A DNA stretch of 64,000 nucleotides, taken from Arthrinium phaeospermum. Lineage: Eukaryota; Ascomycota; Sordariomycetes; Amphisphaeriales; Apiosporaceae. Location: assembly GCA_006503535.1 (NCBI GenBank), contig QYRS01000014.1, positions 248,001 through 312,000 of the forward strand. Direction: 5' to 3'. A program made the position numbers and the translations under genes. Shown here one piece after another: positions 11,129-23,120 of the stretch (its first letter is position 1; each line of letters begins with the position of its first letter). The notes under the pieces were generated by a model. The model was not told the DNA's origin and did not search any database. It was given only the letters and a program-made list of their open reading frames with translations.

Positions 11129-12641
11129 CTAGTCGTTCCCCGGCCGAGAGCTGCGGGAGTTACTGTACGACAGCAGTCCGACCGTCGAGCTCGAGTTCCT
11201 CAAATCGGCAAGTTCCATGTTTTGGTTGCATCCTGCGCAGTGTCGTAGGGTCGGGTCTTTGCGCTGCGCAAACGTGTCCACGATGAATTGAAATATGACC
11301 CAGACAGCCTGAAGCAACACAAGATCCGCTACCAGAATAGAGAAAAACAAAGTACCCGTCGACTTCGTTTTTGGAACCTGGCAGATGTAGTTCGTCGAAA
11401 AGAAGGAAGGGGTGGCCCCCAAGCTCGCTTGCGACTTGTCATTGGGGTCGAAGGCTTTTGACGCAAGACGATAGTCAAGTTGGTTGGTAATATTCATACC
11501 CTCTGGCATTTCTGTCCCATTGTACCATTCGACATCGCTGGCTAGGCCTCCGGTTAAGTTGGCAAGCAATTCTGGCCGAGCGAGCATATTGGGCACGTTC
11601 CTGCGGGATGTTAGTCGTTCGGCATTGAATCGAAGGCAAGAAAGGAAAAGGCTTGTTGGGCACGTACGACTCATTATGTCCGAGATCTGCCAATACTGTG
11701 TGCCACATCCCTTTCCCCAATAAATTCACGTGGTTCCAGATCATCGGATAGGGGTAGCCTCCTTCATGCTTTTCGTGTTTCGCCAGCGCCGGGATATCAT
11801 GGGGCAAACAGATGTTTCCCTCCATGAAACAGTCGACTTCAAAGAAGTCGTCACGCATTGTCTCTTCGTAAGTATCGCTTTCTGTGTCGTTGGCTCGCCG
11901 TTGAAGTATAATGGCAGCATTAAACTTTCTGTCTACTGCCATTTTCTGGTGCGCGATGTATGCATTTTGTATATACGTCTTCGCTGTTAAGGCCGAATAC
12001 GTGCGCAATATCGACTCCCCCCAATATAGGCTGAGGGACTCTGTCTTGTCCCGGGATATGAATGTCTTAATGCTGGGGTAAACGGCGGCCTCATAGGAGC
12101 CTTTTATCTCGACATATGTTAGTCCTAGTGCCGAGTCTACCGTACAGGTAGCCAAAGCGTGGACCAATACGCTTGCACACGTTGTTCCGGTGTTGCGTGG
12201 ACTCTGCGTGTATCTGCCCAAGACGTCGACGTTCACCTCGGTGACGTTACATCTCTCCAGCTTGTTATTATGGTATACAAGAGAGCCTAGGTCGACTCTA
12301 GTCCCATCATCTTTCAGCCGCCACACACTCTTTAAAGTGTAAGCAATGGCGTTATTTCGAGTGTAGAGGAAGGTATTTAACGGCAAGGTGACTGGCGCAC
12401 AGGTGGCCTGAGTCTCTCCGATTAAATATGAAGGCCACCAAATGCCTCCATACCGAGAGGGGTCCTCGACAGTTCCGTTGGGGTCATTGGATGACGTGGC
12501 CACGAGTTCATAGCCTACAGATGCGAAGTTGATAAAGGAGACAAGGATAGCTGTGATGATGCCGCCGATGACAACAGTCGGAGTGAACCATTTGAATGGG
12601 TAGGCCCGGGTTAAGTTGTAGGAGAAGGATGACTGATGCAT
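11129..12641 (-). CDS. membrane-anchored hypothetical glycoprotein
   Basis: Two exons, 12641-11668 and 11600-11129, with a 67-bp intron (GTACGT donor, perfect CTAAC branch, CCGCAG acceptor, phase 2); 481 residues. The start is the first ATG in frame, MHQSSFSYN. One hydrophobic segment near residues 15-45 (VVIGGIITAILVSFINFASV) and one near the C-terminus (FFSILVADLVLLQAVWVIFQFIV) flank a large, presumably extracytoplasmic region. That region has several N-glycosylation sequons (NGT, NVT, NDT, NLT, NIT) and several cysteines. The last 50 residues are polar, cytosolic and Ser-rich. Proteins of this plan are common and uncharacterised in Pezizomycotina. I do not recognise a named domain. Confidence 0.75.
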
Positions 12642-14751
12642 GTTTTGTATTGAAGTGTGCGTATGCACTGGGATATGATCAGCCAACGGTTGCAAAAATG
12701 ATCGTGGAAACCATGGGCACAGTCATGGACGAAGAAAGTCCCCAGGCGAGGATTACATATATCTATGGACCCAACAGTCTGGACCTGCGTAATAGGTGGT
12801 GGCTCAGGGTTGCATGTTTCTTAAGATAGAGAGAGTGGCGTTTCTGACGTACCACCGTGTCTACAGGCTACTATTTAAAAGTCAGGCTATATGGGCTGCA
12901 TGAAGAGGCGTCGTTCTGTTTGCTTTCTTCTTATTTTTGGTCCCTCGGCCACTCGCCGCTTGCCAGTGGTCGTCGCTTACGGTCGCACCGCATACTAACC
13001 CCTAAACAGCCACCTAATGCGATTGATAGGCTCATAGTACTCCGTACCTATTCTATTTCTTCCCATGAACGCGCTTACGAGCTGAACTACCCCTGATCCC
13101 TCTCCTGCGTTTTTTGCCAGTGAACAAGGCCATTTGAAATACTAGCCTTCAGCCTGACCATCCCCGTCCGGAGCTGAGCAAGGACACTGGCCTCTTTCCA
13201 TCAGAGGTGGCCATGTGGCTTTTTTGTGCTTTTTCCCGGCAGAACTGTGCCGACTCTCTTCAACTGTTTCCGGATACGTTCTGGCAAACTTGTAGTGGCG
13301 CTCTGTCTAGCCCATGCGATATTTAAAAGTGTGGCTGCAGCATTTGCGTAATGCTCGTCCTAATGCCCAAGGCTGGGAGAAGCCCCCCAGAAAACGTGCC
13401 GTTTGACCCGTATGCCAGGATGAATCGTGTCTGTTTCGTGGGGTGATTTGGTACGTGGAAGGGGACATCGTTCACATGACCTTGAATTCAGGAAAGACCA
13501 ATAGAGGGACGAGAGTTTTGCCCATTGTATCCGCTCCTAGTGAAAGGAAGGCTGGCGTCGGGTGGTATCATTGCTGTAGCCCTCGCTGCGATCTACTGTC
13601 AGTACGGAGCCGCAAAGCGATGGAGTGTTGCTAGTCTTTACTGACAGCTCGGACTTCCGCTCTGCCAAGATGAGCCTGATACAAAATTGGGGGCGGGCGT
13701 TCTCAATGCATGAGGCGCGCCCAGTGCCCAGCAAGGCAACCCAAACGCATCGCCAAGACAGTATTCTTCTATCTGCGACAGAGTACCTAGTGGGATTTCA
13801 GCCAACCAAGCTGTCATTGAAGCCCTCCAGCTCCTTTACAGGACTGGATCGCTTTCCTAGAGTCTTGTCTGTCGGATGCTTCTGAGGAGTCCCACTTTCG
13901 ACCAGCGCAAGCCCCACAGCTGGCGGAAGCCGCCCTCGGAAAAGGAGTGGGATTCCGGACAGGAGTACTGTACTCTCACTAGACATGATATACGCGCCAC
14001 GAGCTGGTTCAGCCCTGTCGATGGACCAGTCCATATTTGGATGTATCGTTTCTCGGAGATCTGGTAGCGTGACCAGGAGTATGCTAGAACTCGCAGCGAC
14101 ATATGCTCAGCCAGGGAGGTATTATCAGGTGGGTGGAGGATATTAAGGTAGAAATACTGGGGCTACGGCGGGAGGTGCTAGGTAGGCCGTTTCTTGAGGC
14201 GTCAATTAAAGGCAAAAAGACGTTGCGGGGTAGAGGGTACTGCCCCTCAGTACCGTCTACATAAGTTCCGTTCTCTCAATGGTAAGATAGCTCTCTGCTG
14301 CTTATCTATATGGGAGAGCGAACGGGATGCGTAGAACACGGATCATTAACCTCAAGGGCAATGATAGAAGGTCGTCAGCACTGGCATCCTATCCCGTCCC
14401 TTGCTGCTTTGTGCGCCCATTTGACGTCCTTGAGGTGTGAATGCCGCCAGAGATTCCATCGCATGTTTAGTGCATCACATTGGACTCGGACCATTTGCGG
14501 GCCGAAGCAGGAGATTTATCTCCCTTAAGCCATGATGCAACTGGTTGAGATTTGATGTGAAGATAGGTAAGTCGTTGTTGGAAAAACCAATTGATTTTGC
14601 TTTACCAGAATTTTGAGTTGCCCTGCAGCCTGTAATCCTCGAGAGCTGCACCACGTGGGGGGCAAATACCACCCAAATTTAATAACACTCGCCCTCGCAG
14701 CTTGCGTGCAGGCATTGATAAACAGATTGGATAAGCAAAGTCTGAACCTGT
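12642..14751. other. 2.1-kb intergenic region
   Basis: No reliable gene. The longest ATG-initiated candidate is a 78-codon frame on the minus strand at 13798-14034 without recognisable motifs. The region should contain the divergent promoters of the 11129-12641 and 14752-16458 genes. Confidence 0.4.
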
Positions 14752-16458
14752 ATGGCGGCTTTCACAAGATGGGCGAATAGACCTGCGAAGCTGCTCCTGT
14801 TTCTAGGCATCGCCTTCTTCGTTTATTTCAAGTGGTCTTCATCGTCCCCCAACAGCAGCAGCGCGATGCTGAACCCCGCCGCCACGTCCCTGCTGGTATC
14901 TACCGCCGCCGCCGCCGCCGCTGGCATGGGCGTGGACCTGAACTGGCACCCCCCGGCCGCGACCCAGCTGAACAACCTCACGTCGGCGCTGCAGGGGTCC
15001 GGGACGTACGGCTTCATCTTCAACTCGTCGCAGACGCCCGACGCTCGATACGGGCAGTACAATTGGTGCAACATGCCGCACGCGCGTGGGACCGAGTACG
15101 CCCACGGCGGCGGCATGCCCCTCGTGCCGCAGCAGCCCAAGGACGACAAGCCACTGCAGGTCCAGCTCGAGGACTACGAGTTGCGCTACGTCGAGGTCAT
15201 CCAGCGCCACCACAAGCGCACCCCCTACGCCGCCAACGCCTTTCCCGTCGAGCCCTACCGCTGGGACTGCGACGACCAAGGGCTGTACTACTTTGGGCAA
15301 TCCCTCCTGCCCGCGGCGGACAATGACGACAATGGTGGTTCGGCTACCACGACCAGGAACAAGTCGGCGCAGACGTACTGGAAGGGCACCAGCTCCCCCA
15401 TCAACCCCTTCGTCCCCGCTGGCTGGATCGGCTCCTGCCAGTTCCCGCAAATCACCGCGGCCGGGCTGGACGACTCGCGCCAGCACGGCCGGGACCTCTA
15501 CGACGTCTACCACACCCTGCTCCACTTCCTCCCCAGCCGCGAGGCGGAGAACGGGAACGCCTGGCGCCGCCACGTCGCCTACCGCGTCACCAACAACCAG
15601 ATCACCTCGCAGGTAGCCGGCCAGCTGATCGCGGGCATGTGGGGCGACGACGCCACCACCCGCCCCGTCCCGCTCCTGATCCAAGCCGCCGGCGTCGACT
15701 CCCTCGAACCCCAATACCGCTGCCCCGCCGCCGCCACCGCCTTCGCCCGCCTGCAATCCGACGCCGACACGCGCTGGCAGCAGCACCTCGACGCCGCGCG
15801 CGCCCTGTACGCGACCCTGGACGGGATCTCGGGCGTGCCCGCCGCGGACGCCGGGTTCCACGCCAGCTTCGACCACTACTACGACAACCTCTCCGCCCGG
15901 CAATGCCACGCCGACAAGCCCCTGCCCTGCAACGCCACCACTCACAAATGCGTGACCCAGGACCTCGCCGACGCCGTCTACCGACTCGGGCAGTGGGAGT
16001 ACAGCCACCTGTACCGCGACGCCGGCCCCCTTGCCCTGGGCGCCTCGGCCGCCGCGTACGGCGTCTGGATCGCCGAGCTGGCGTCGCACCTGCGGTCCGC
16101 GGCCGCCCGCGACGGCGGCCTGGGCGAGATCCGGTACCTGCACAACGTGGCGCACGACGGGTCGCTGAGCCGCGTGCTATCGATCCTGCAGGCCGACCTC
16201 ATGGTCTGGCCCGGCATGGGCAGTGAGGTCATCTTCGAGCTGTACCGGGCAAAGAAGACCGAGGTCAAGACTGCTGCTACGGAGGGAGCGCACTATGTCC
16301 GCGTGCTGTTCGGGGGCCGGCCGCTCAAGTCGAGCAACCCCAGCCTGGGCCTGATGGACATGCTGCCCCTCGAGACGCTGCTGGCCTACTTTGACGGGCT
16401 GGTGGGCCCGAACGCGAGTCTGATCAAGGGGAAGTGTGATGGTAGTATTCCCCTGTGA
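14752..16458 (+). CDS. histidine acid phosphatase family protein, type II membrane anchored
   Basis: Single exon, 568 residues, ATG at 14752. A short cytosolic N-terminus is followed by one hydrophobic helix (LLLFLGIAFFVYF, about residues 14-26) and then a long Ser/Ala linker, consistent with a signal anchor. The phosphohistidine motif of branch-2 histidine phosphatases is RHHKRTP at about residues 152-158, where His is the expected nucleophile. The proton-donor HD occurs as VAHDGSLSRV near residue 466. The length and the wide separation of the two motifs fit the acid phosphatase/phytase clan, closest in plan to Golgi-type acid phosphatase-like proteins. The substrate is unknown. Conserved cysteines (for example WCNMP, CHADKPLPCNATTHKC) suggest disulphides in the secretory lumen. 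Confidence 0.88.
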   Translation: MAAFTRWANRPAKLLLFLGIAFFVYFKWSSSSPNSSSAMLNPAATSLLVSTAAAAAAGMGVDLNWHPPAATQLNNLTSALQGSGTYGFIFNSSQTPDARYGQYNWCNMPHARGTEYAHGGGMPLVPQQPKDDKPLQVQLEDYELRYVEVIQRHHKRTPYAANAFPVEPYRWDCDDQGLYYFGQSLLPAADNDDNGGSATTTRNKSAQTYWKGTSSPINPFVPAGWIGSCQFPQITAAGLDDSRQHGRDLYDVYHTLLHFLPSREAENGNAWRRHVAYRVTNNQITSQVAGQLIAGMWGDDATTRPVPLLIQAAGVDSLEPQYRCPAAATAFARLQSDADTRWQQHLDAARALYATLDGISGVPAADAGFHASFDHYYDNLSARQCHADKPLPCNATTHKCVTQDLADAVYRLGQWEYSHLYRDAGPLALGASAAAYGVWIAELASHLRSAAARDGGLGEIRYLHNVAHDGSLSRVLSILQADLMVWPGMGSEVIFELYRAKKTEVKTAATEGAHYVRVLFGGRPLKSSNPSLGLMDMLPLETLLAYFDGLVGPNASLIKGKCDGSIPL

Positions 16459-16566
16459 CGAGTCATGTGCGATGGATGAGATGAGATAAAGTGATTGATT
16501 TAATTTTAGTACATTAATAGATATGTACATTTCAAAATGTGCATTGAACATGACAGTTGACTGCTA

Positions 16567-18142
16567 TCAGGCTTTGAGTGACTTCTCGAGATCATCCCAA
16601 CGCCCTCGCCTCAGCGGGTCCAGTTCCCTCAATTTCGCCAGCCAGGCCATCGTCTCGTCCTGATTCGAGGCGTCGGCGGCATCTGACTCGCCCATGGCCC
16701 GGTACGCCATCGCGTACTCCAGCAGCGCCTCGTAGATCAGTTTGACGTCAGCGTAGTCTTCCAGTAGATCCTTGATCTCGGCCACTTCCCGATCGACAAA
16801 CTCGCGTCGGTCGGCCAGGCTCAAGTTGGGCGCGATGAGCCCATTTGCGTCGGCGTCTTTCCTGTCGACGCCTACAGCAATGATCTGGTCCATCAGGAAT
16901 TGATGGTAATACCATAGGCTCTGGTCTTCGGGACCGACATTCAATCCCTCCCGCGCCAGCTCCAGCTCCTGGTCCAGAAACTCCTTGCGCGCCGCATCGT
17001 CGGCGCCCCGCTCGTCCAGCAGCCGCGGCGCGAGCTTGCTGCGGTTGTGCCAGGCGCTGAAGTTGGACAGGTCGACCTTGATCATGCTGTACGTGTACGC
17101 GAACTCGGACTCGGTCATGCTTTTCGCTGTTGTTGATCCACCACCATCTCCACCGTCGTTTTTCGCCGCTGACTCGAGCGCGGACACGATGAAGCGGCGG
17201 TAGCTCCAGGCGTGGAAATTGCGGCGATCTTTTGTCAGCATCTTGGAGTCGAGGGCCAGCTCGGCGACCCAGAAGTCGCGCGCGGCGCCCGCGGGCAGGA
17301 TGGCGTCGCACACCGACAGGAGGAAGGAGCGGTAGCCCCAGATCCAGTAGCACTTCGGGAACTCGATGAGGAGCGGGATCGTGAAGGCGAGCTCGGCCTG
17401 GACGATGGCCGTGTCAGCGGCCAAGTCGGCCTTCTCGTCGCCATCTGCTTCTTCTTTGGGCGCACCGCTGTCGTCGGGGTCGGTAGTAGTGTTGCCTCCC
17501 TCCTTCTCATCAGGTGTAGTACCACTCGCGCCAGCCTTCGGGGGTGACGGGGACGTCGCTGGGGCGGGCGGGGTCGCCGCCGAGGGCGAAGGCGAGGAGG
17601 CGGCGCAGGACGGTTTCGTAGTGACGCTCCGAGAAGTACTCGGCGACGCCTTCGAGTGCCATAACCCAGCCGACCGTCTGGACAATGAGCCAGAGATTAG
17701 ACAGCGGCGACGGACGTTCCATATCGTGTAGTATTCCGGGTTGAGCCGCAGGAGTTTGGTGGTCAGTTGGAAGAGCGCGGGGTCGCCGTAGTTGGATTGT
17801 TTGACCTGTTTTTGGCGATCGGAGGGAAAGGCGTTAGTCAGTCTTCTGGGATCCTTGCAGGGTAGGTAGACAGGTAATGGGAAAAGGGAAGTTGAGACGG
17901 GAGAGAGATGGTGCAACGGCCGTCATTTGGTTTTGCGCACGTACATGGTGTTGGATCTGATCGTCGAGATCACGGTACTTCTGGATCTTGTCGAGGTCTT
18001 GTTGCCGCTGCTCTTCGGTTCGGCTGCGGTTCGTCCGGGCTATGCCATGCTACAGCCAAAGCCAAGCAAACCGGAGTATCAGCCCAGCCGGTCCTCTCTC
18101 ATCTTATTTGGGGCGATATGTTGCAAAACCTACGCTGGCCAT
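16567..18142 (-). CDS. BET4: Rab geranylgeranyltransferase (GGTase II) alpha subunit
   Basis: Three exons: 18142-18134 (nine bases encoding MAS), 18049-17945 and 17805-16567, giving 450 residues. Introns are 84 bp (GTAGGT...TGTAG) and 139 bp (GTACGT, CTGACTAAC branch, AACAG). The join yields MAS-HGIARTNRSRTEEQ, matching the usual N-terminus of fungal orthologues. Five PFTA-type repeats are visible: NPEYYTIWNVRR, CYWIWGYRSFLL, FHAWSYRRFIV, FSAWHNRSKL and QSLWYYHQFLM. A Ser/Pro/Ala-rich insert separates the first and second repeats, as in other Sordariomycetes. With BET2 it prenylates Rab GTPases delivered by Rab escort protein, supporting vesicle traffic. Its stop is 108 bp from that of the acid phosphatase gene, convergently. 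Confidence 0.93.
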
Positions 18143-19676
18143 GATTTCGAATCGGTTCGGTGCGATTACTGTGATATTTCAGGTGATTACTGACTTCTGG
18201 CCCGAGAAAACGAAGGGACGATTCCAAAGTTGGGATCATTGCACGACTTGCCTACGGCACTTGCTGGCCCCTCCAACCAAACAATGGCAGGCAGCCACAT
18301 CATCACTGGAGGACAGCTGGTTCAGGTGGGTGCATCCCGTGCTTTAGTTCAAGGTACGGGGCGGCCAGAGAGCAACGCTATGGCTATCTGTGTAATCGAT
18401 AAGACTAGCAAGCCTGTCCCACCCTGCAATCTGCCCCGCGCATGCTAAATTTAGGGGCCTTCGAATCCCTAATTCATCGGCGAGCGGCACTGGGGACTGC
18501 ACCAATATCGGGAATTGACCCTCGAGATGCATCAACGCAATGCAGGCCGGCGAGACTAAGCATGCATCTCATCTTCGATATCACCACTTCTTCTATCAGC
18601 ATGCATCCTCGCTCCCTGCAGTATACAACCCAATTCCCCAGATTCTCACCATAAAACAATCGCCATGATGTGCAAGAAAACGTTCTTTTTCGGTCCCCCA
18701 GATCGGTCATGCAGACGGCATGCATCCCACTACATTTATCACTTGCAGTACTTAATTGTTGGTGGGAGACCGCCTGCATCCCTTCGTAGATTCGCCCCCG
18801 TCCTTGCATTGTTCATGTATGCTTTCTCCGAACACGATGATCTCTGCTGGCCCATCATCTCCGGACGGAAGGCATCATCGTCTTGGCAGCAGCAACAGTG
18901 CTTTCTTTCTCCGAAGTCAGGCGCGTTTGTTGAGGTGTATTAAGGTTGCTTTCATCCTCCTCCTATCAGCGATAGCACAGCATGAACACATATAATATGG
19001 CAAGAGAAACTGCAGCAGCAGCAGTGCAACAAACGGTCCTGCCAAGCATCGTATTTCCTTCTTTCCTCTTTTCGTCGACCCGACGTTGTATTGCCCCTGC
19101 GTCATTGGCGATAATCAGGCCGCAGTTGCGCTGGCATCGACGTCGAGTGACGTCCAAGGAAAGCGAGCCCCCCTTACACCTGCCATATATCTCAAGCCTC
19201 TTAAAGTCGCGGTTGCTACGTCTCGCCGTGTCATTGGTGCGACGCCCCCTGCTCCTACTCGACGGGCGCGCTTACTCGTGTTATTGGTGGCCTTGAAACA
19301 ACGGATTTCCATGCGACCTCACCAGCAATAGGGCCGAGTCGCTTAGCTGCTGCATATTGCTTCTTGTCTTGAATTGATTCAAGGTCTTCTTTTCGCGTCC
19401 AGCAAGACACCTCCCGCCTCCAACAACCCTGCCTTGGCTGCAACCTCCAATTTCCCCAGGGAAGCGGCTCATCGCCGAATACATAAAACCCTCTTTGGAC
19501 CCAGCAACTGACAGGAAGATATACTGTCTAAGCAAGATATTGTCTCTCTCTGACTCCAAATCTGGCCAAAGATCGGTTGGCTTTACACTCGTTACCAACT
19601 TCACTCTCGCTTAACTTCTTTGCCCCAAGCTCCCCCCTTTTCTGTCAACCCAAGTACGGGATCGCCATCAAAGACA
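18143..19676. other. divergent intergenic region between BET4 and GH76 genes
   Basis: This 1.5-kb promoter-like region is followed by CT-rich sequence just before the GH76 start. An AATACATAAAACC stretch around 19480 could be a TATA-type element about 190 bp before the ATG; this is a weak inference. No gene seen. Confidence 0.4.
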
Positions 19677-20792
19677 ATGAGGCGATCACAGCTTTTCGGG
19701 GCAGTTTGCCTGCTATTCTCGACCCTCGTTGCCGGTGGACCCCTGCCTAAGACTTCCGCCATCCTGGATGCAACCAAGGCCTCAATTAACGCCTTGAACA
19801 CGTACTATGACAACAAGACAGGACGATGGGATCCCGCAGGCAACTGGTGGTACAGTGGCGTTGCCCTGCAATCCATTGCCGACTACATGCAGACCACCGG
19901 CTCACGTGATTACCTCACCCAAGCCCAGCATACCATCGACATCCAGCGCGCCCCGCTGGATTGGTGGCCACAGGGCGGTGGGGACTTCCGCGCCGATAGT
20001 ACCGACGATACGGGCTGGTGGGCTCTGGCCCTGCTCCGCATGTACGAGTTGACTGGGAACAGCACCTACCTGGACATCGCCAAAGAGGACGAGACCTACA
20101 TCTACCAGTACTGGAAGCCCGACACCTGCAAAGGTGGCATAATTTGGGACATCGAGACCCAGAGCTACAAGGGTGCCATCAGCAACGAACTGTACCTCGA
20201 GCTGGCTGCCACCCTGCACAACCTCATCCCGGGTGATACCTTCTACCTGAACCGGAGCCTGAATCAATGGCAATGGTTCAACGGCAGCGGCATGATCAAC
20301 TCGCAGTGGCTCATCAACGACGGCCTTCTCGGGCCCCCAGGCAACGACTCGTCCGTGTGCCCCAACAACAACGACCGCGTTTGGACCTACAACCAGGGCG
20401 TCGTCCTCGGCGGCCTCGTCGAGCTGAACAAGGCGACGGGCGATCAATCGTACCTCGACACGGCCACCAAGATTGCCGATGCCGTCATCAACAGCGCGAC
20501 GCTCTCCCCGAGCGGGGTCCTGACCGAGGATTGTGACAAGCCCGAGAGTTGCGATATTAATGGTTTCGCGTTCAAGGGGATTTTCATGAACCGGCTGGCG
20601 AAGCTCAACAAGGCGCTGTCCGGCTCGCCCTACAGCGACTACATCCGGGCCAACGAGCAGACGGCGTACAGCACGGCCCGCAACGAGTCCGATTTCTACG
20701 GCGGGTACTGGCAGAAGCCGTTCGATGGCCGGGATTTGGGGAAGCAAGTCAGTGGGGTGCAGCTGCTCATTGCTACCTTGGGTCTTTCATAA
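19677..20792 (+). CDS. secreted GH76 alpha-1,6-mannanase (DCW1/DFG5-like fold)
   Basis: Single exon, 371 residues, ATG at 19677. Residues 1-20 form a signal peptide (RR then LFGAVCLLFSTLVAGG). The GH76 hallmark Asp pair is in DSTDDTGWWALALL, D110-D111, which family knowledge assigns as the catalytic residues. Other family blocks include NWWYSG, DWWPQGGGDFRAD, GGIIWD and VWTYNQGVVLGGLVELNKATGD. The protein ends in QLLIATLGLS without an evident GPI-attachment tail, so it is probably secreted rather than wall-anchored as DCW1/DFG5 are. Likely roles are hydrolysis or remodelling of alpha-1,6-mannan in cell walls. The gene is intronless. Confidence 0.92.
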   Translation: MRRSQLFGAVCLLFSTLVAGGPLPKTSAILDATKASINALNTYYDNKTGRWDPAGNWWYSGVALQSIADYMQTTGSRDYLTQAQHTIDIQRAPLDWWPQGGGDFRADSTDDTGWWALALLRMYELTGNSTYLDIAKEDETYIYQYWKPDTCKGGIIWDIETQSYKGAISNELYLELAATLHNLIPGDTFYLNRSLNQWQWFNGSGMINSQWLINDGLLGPPGNDSSVCPNNNDRVWTYNQGVVLGGLVELNKATGDQSYLDTATKIADAVINSATLSPSGVLTEDCDKPESCDINGFAFKGIFMNRLAKLNKALSGSPYSDYIRANEQTAYSTARNESDFYGGYWQKPFDGRDLGKQVSGVQLLIATLGLS

Positions 20793-21231
20793 AGGCAGAC
20801 GTGTTTGCGTTCGGGGCAATAATGTCGGGGGCATTTTGGCATGAGATTAATGTATAAACTAGAAGTAATGAGCCCATGGACAGGTCAGGCGGGCGTTAAT
20901 CATGTCGTATTTGATGTGGAATGAGAGACGAATACAAATATTGACATATATCAAGTATTTTGCACAGTGACCTTACTCTTTGTTCCGTTAGAGTGTCCGG
21001 CGGGTAGGCAAACAAGGACATTCGCGGACTCAAAGACAAGGAGACCCCAGGTATTCCAACATTCCAACTCTTTGTTGCTCGAACCCCATTATCTCGAAAC
21101 GGAAACGAGCAAAAGGGGGACCTCGCAAACTGCAAGCCGAGCAGCGTAGTCCCATGCTCCACGTACGTCAATTCCGTTCCCTTTTTCTAAAGCTGAGTTG
21201 AGCGGCTTCAGCGACTTCCATCGACGAGGCC
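20793..21231. other. intergenic spacer
   Basis: This 0.44-kb spacer between two co-directional genes should hold the GH76 3' untranslated region and the kinase promoter. Nothing else seen. Confidence 0.4.
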
Positions 21232-22836
21232 ATGCGCAACCCCTTTGTCACGCCCGACAACCCGGTCCCCGCCGCGCGGCCCATCCAGTTCGCCACGCCT
21301 CGCAACCCGGTTCCGGCAGCAGGCGCCCGTGCCCAAGCCCAAGCCGTTCCACCCGACCAGGTCGAGCTCCCGGACCCGCCGTTCCGGGCGCTGCGGGCCC
21401 TGCGCCGCTACTTCCTCGCGGGAGGGCGCTACGCGTACGAGGGGCGCGCTGGCGTCGGGGCGTTTGGGAGCGTGTATACGCTGCGGCGGGTCGACGAGGG
21501 CGGCCTGCAGCTCCCGGGACGGCGCGTCGCGGCGAAGCTGGCGAGGCGGTTTCCGGATCCGCGGTACGCTGGTTTTCCGCCTTTGGGGGAGGTGGAGGCG
21601 CTCGAGGTTAGTTGGTTGACGCTCCAAAAACTAGCAAGCAAGCAACTGAGAGAGAAACGGATATGCTAATCTAGTCCTCGCTCGTTGGTTTCGGTAGAGC
21701 TTTGCGTCGGCGGCGCATGTGGTGCGGAGGATCGGCTCCCAGACGTTCGGCGGGCCTGACTTGTACGGCGTGCGGGAATGGATTCTGTTGGAGTTCCTCG
21801 AGGGCGGGACTTTTCGCGATTTCGAGGCGCGCGTTCAGGGGCGGAATAAGGCTCTGCCGAATCGGCTGCTTTGGTCTATATTCAGGTGTCGTAAGTCCGG
21901 GTTCCAGAGGTGTCTCGTGTGGATTATGTATTATCATCCCCAGGATTCTGTCATCTGACTGACTGGTTCTTCACAGTGATGAGGATCGCCATGGGCATGG
22001 CGTACTCCGGAGGTCTGAACGAGGGCCCCGTGCGTTTGGAGACGGCCAAGGAAGACGAACCTCATCCTCATCCTCAAGAGGTTCTTTACAACACCGACAT
22101 GCATACCAACAACCGTGAGTCACCAACCAGTCAGTAGTTAAGACTTGGTTTGCAATAAGGCGCTGACGATGGTCTGTACAAGTGATGTTCGGGAGCTTCG
22201 GCGATGGCGAGTTCGAGGCGGAACACCGACTGTCGCCGATCCTCAAGATGATCGATCTTGGATCTGTAGAACGGGTAGACACTTCGCGGTAAAGCGCCCC
22301 CACCAAGCGAAAGGTAATTGCACAGAACTTGGACTGTCACTAACAAGCGAGCTCTATAGGGAAGAGGAATGGCATCGAATTAGCGAGAACCTCTTAAACC
22401 TCGTTGGCAGCGTAAGTCAGGCACCAGGCATAAGTCTCTCCCAAATACGCCGTCTCACTAACCTTCTTGCGTCCCACAACAGAGGTTCTTCCCTCTATTC
22501 GAGACCAGCGAGTCGCTAGGGCCGCAACAGATTGACCCGGAGCTGCGAGATCTCGTCATGGTCTGCACACGGAAAGCGGGCATTACATTCCGCGACAAGG
22601 GCTGGTCCCTCCGGGACCTGGACGAAAGGGTCCAGCGGGGGTTCGAGCGGGGGCCCGAGTACTACCGAAACAATTTGGGGATGGAGGGCGACGCGGAAGA
22701 GGACGAGGCCGTCGTGGCGGTGGTGCGTGAGCTTTTCTTGGATGCCGCGATCAACCGTGGCCCGCCTCCGAGCGAGGCCGATTTCGACGAGATCGATATT
22801 CTGGTCCACCCAAACGATTCGGATATCTCTATATAA
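21232..22836 (+). CDS. atypical protein-kinase-domain protein
   Basis: Six exons: 21232-21606, 21698-21890, 21977-22114, 22183-22288, 22360-22411 and 22483-22836. Introns are 68-91 bp with GT donors, CTAAC/CTGAC branches and AG acceptors; the product is 405 residues. A Pro-rich leader precedes the kinase N-lobe: a glycine loop GRAGVGAFGSVY (residues 71-82) and an Ala-Lys pair RRVAAKLA with K102. A hinge-like WILLEFLEGG follows. The catalytic loop reads NTDMHTNN instead of HRDxxxxN: the Asp and Asn are kept but His is replaced. The metal loop is MIDLGS (DLG for DFG). The C-lobe is short and ends in an acidic tail. This variant family is common in filamentous fungi. Activity is possible but unproven. 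Confidence 0.82.
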
Positions 22837-23120
22837 AGTAAAGAGTTTTTGTATAACCGTATATATAGACATCACCAAAGATAGTAAATACCAGAGCCTA
22901 GCATTGTATTTTGGAGAGAGCCGTTTCTAGACGATATAGTGGCGGGATAGTTCGTAGCGGAATACAAGCACATGACATGGGATCACGAGATTTATAATCA
23001 CAGAGACAATATGAGGAAGAAGCATGATGGCCAGTGACGGCAAAAGCCCTGCCAATCGTAAATGAGTCAGCAGGCACAGTCGTGCCGCTGTGGTGGTTTT
23101 GCAAGGAACTAATCACCCCG

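Noticed and set aside
13798..14034. 78-codon ATG-initiated minus-strand frame
   Set aside because: Codon use is acceptable, but it is short, has no motif, no neighbouring exon and an equally open opposite strand, so support is insufficient.
14839..16155. 438-codon minus-strand frame opposite the acid phosphatase
   Set aside because: Gly/Val/Ala-rich shadow produced by the high GC3 of the sense gene; the sense strand has both phosphatase motifs.
18450..18480. TTAGGG...CCCTAA inverted pair suggesting an interstitial telomere
   Set aside because: Only one unit on each side; explained by chance.
19902..20747. 281-codon minus-strand frame opposite the GH76 gene
   Set aside because: Low-complexity Val/Gly/Leu shadow; the sense frame has a signal peptide and the catalytic Asp pair.
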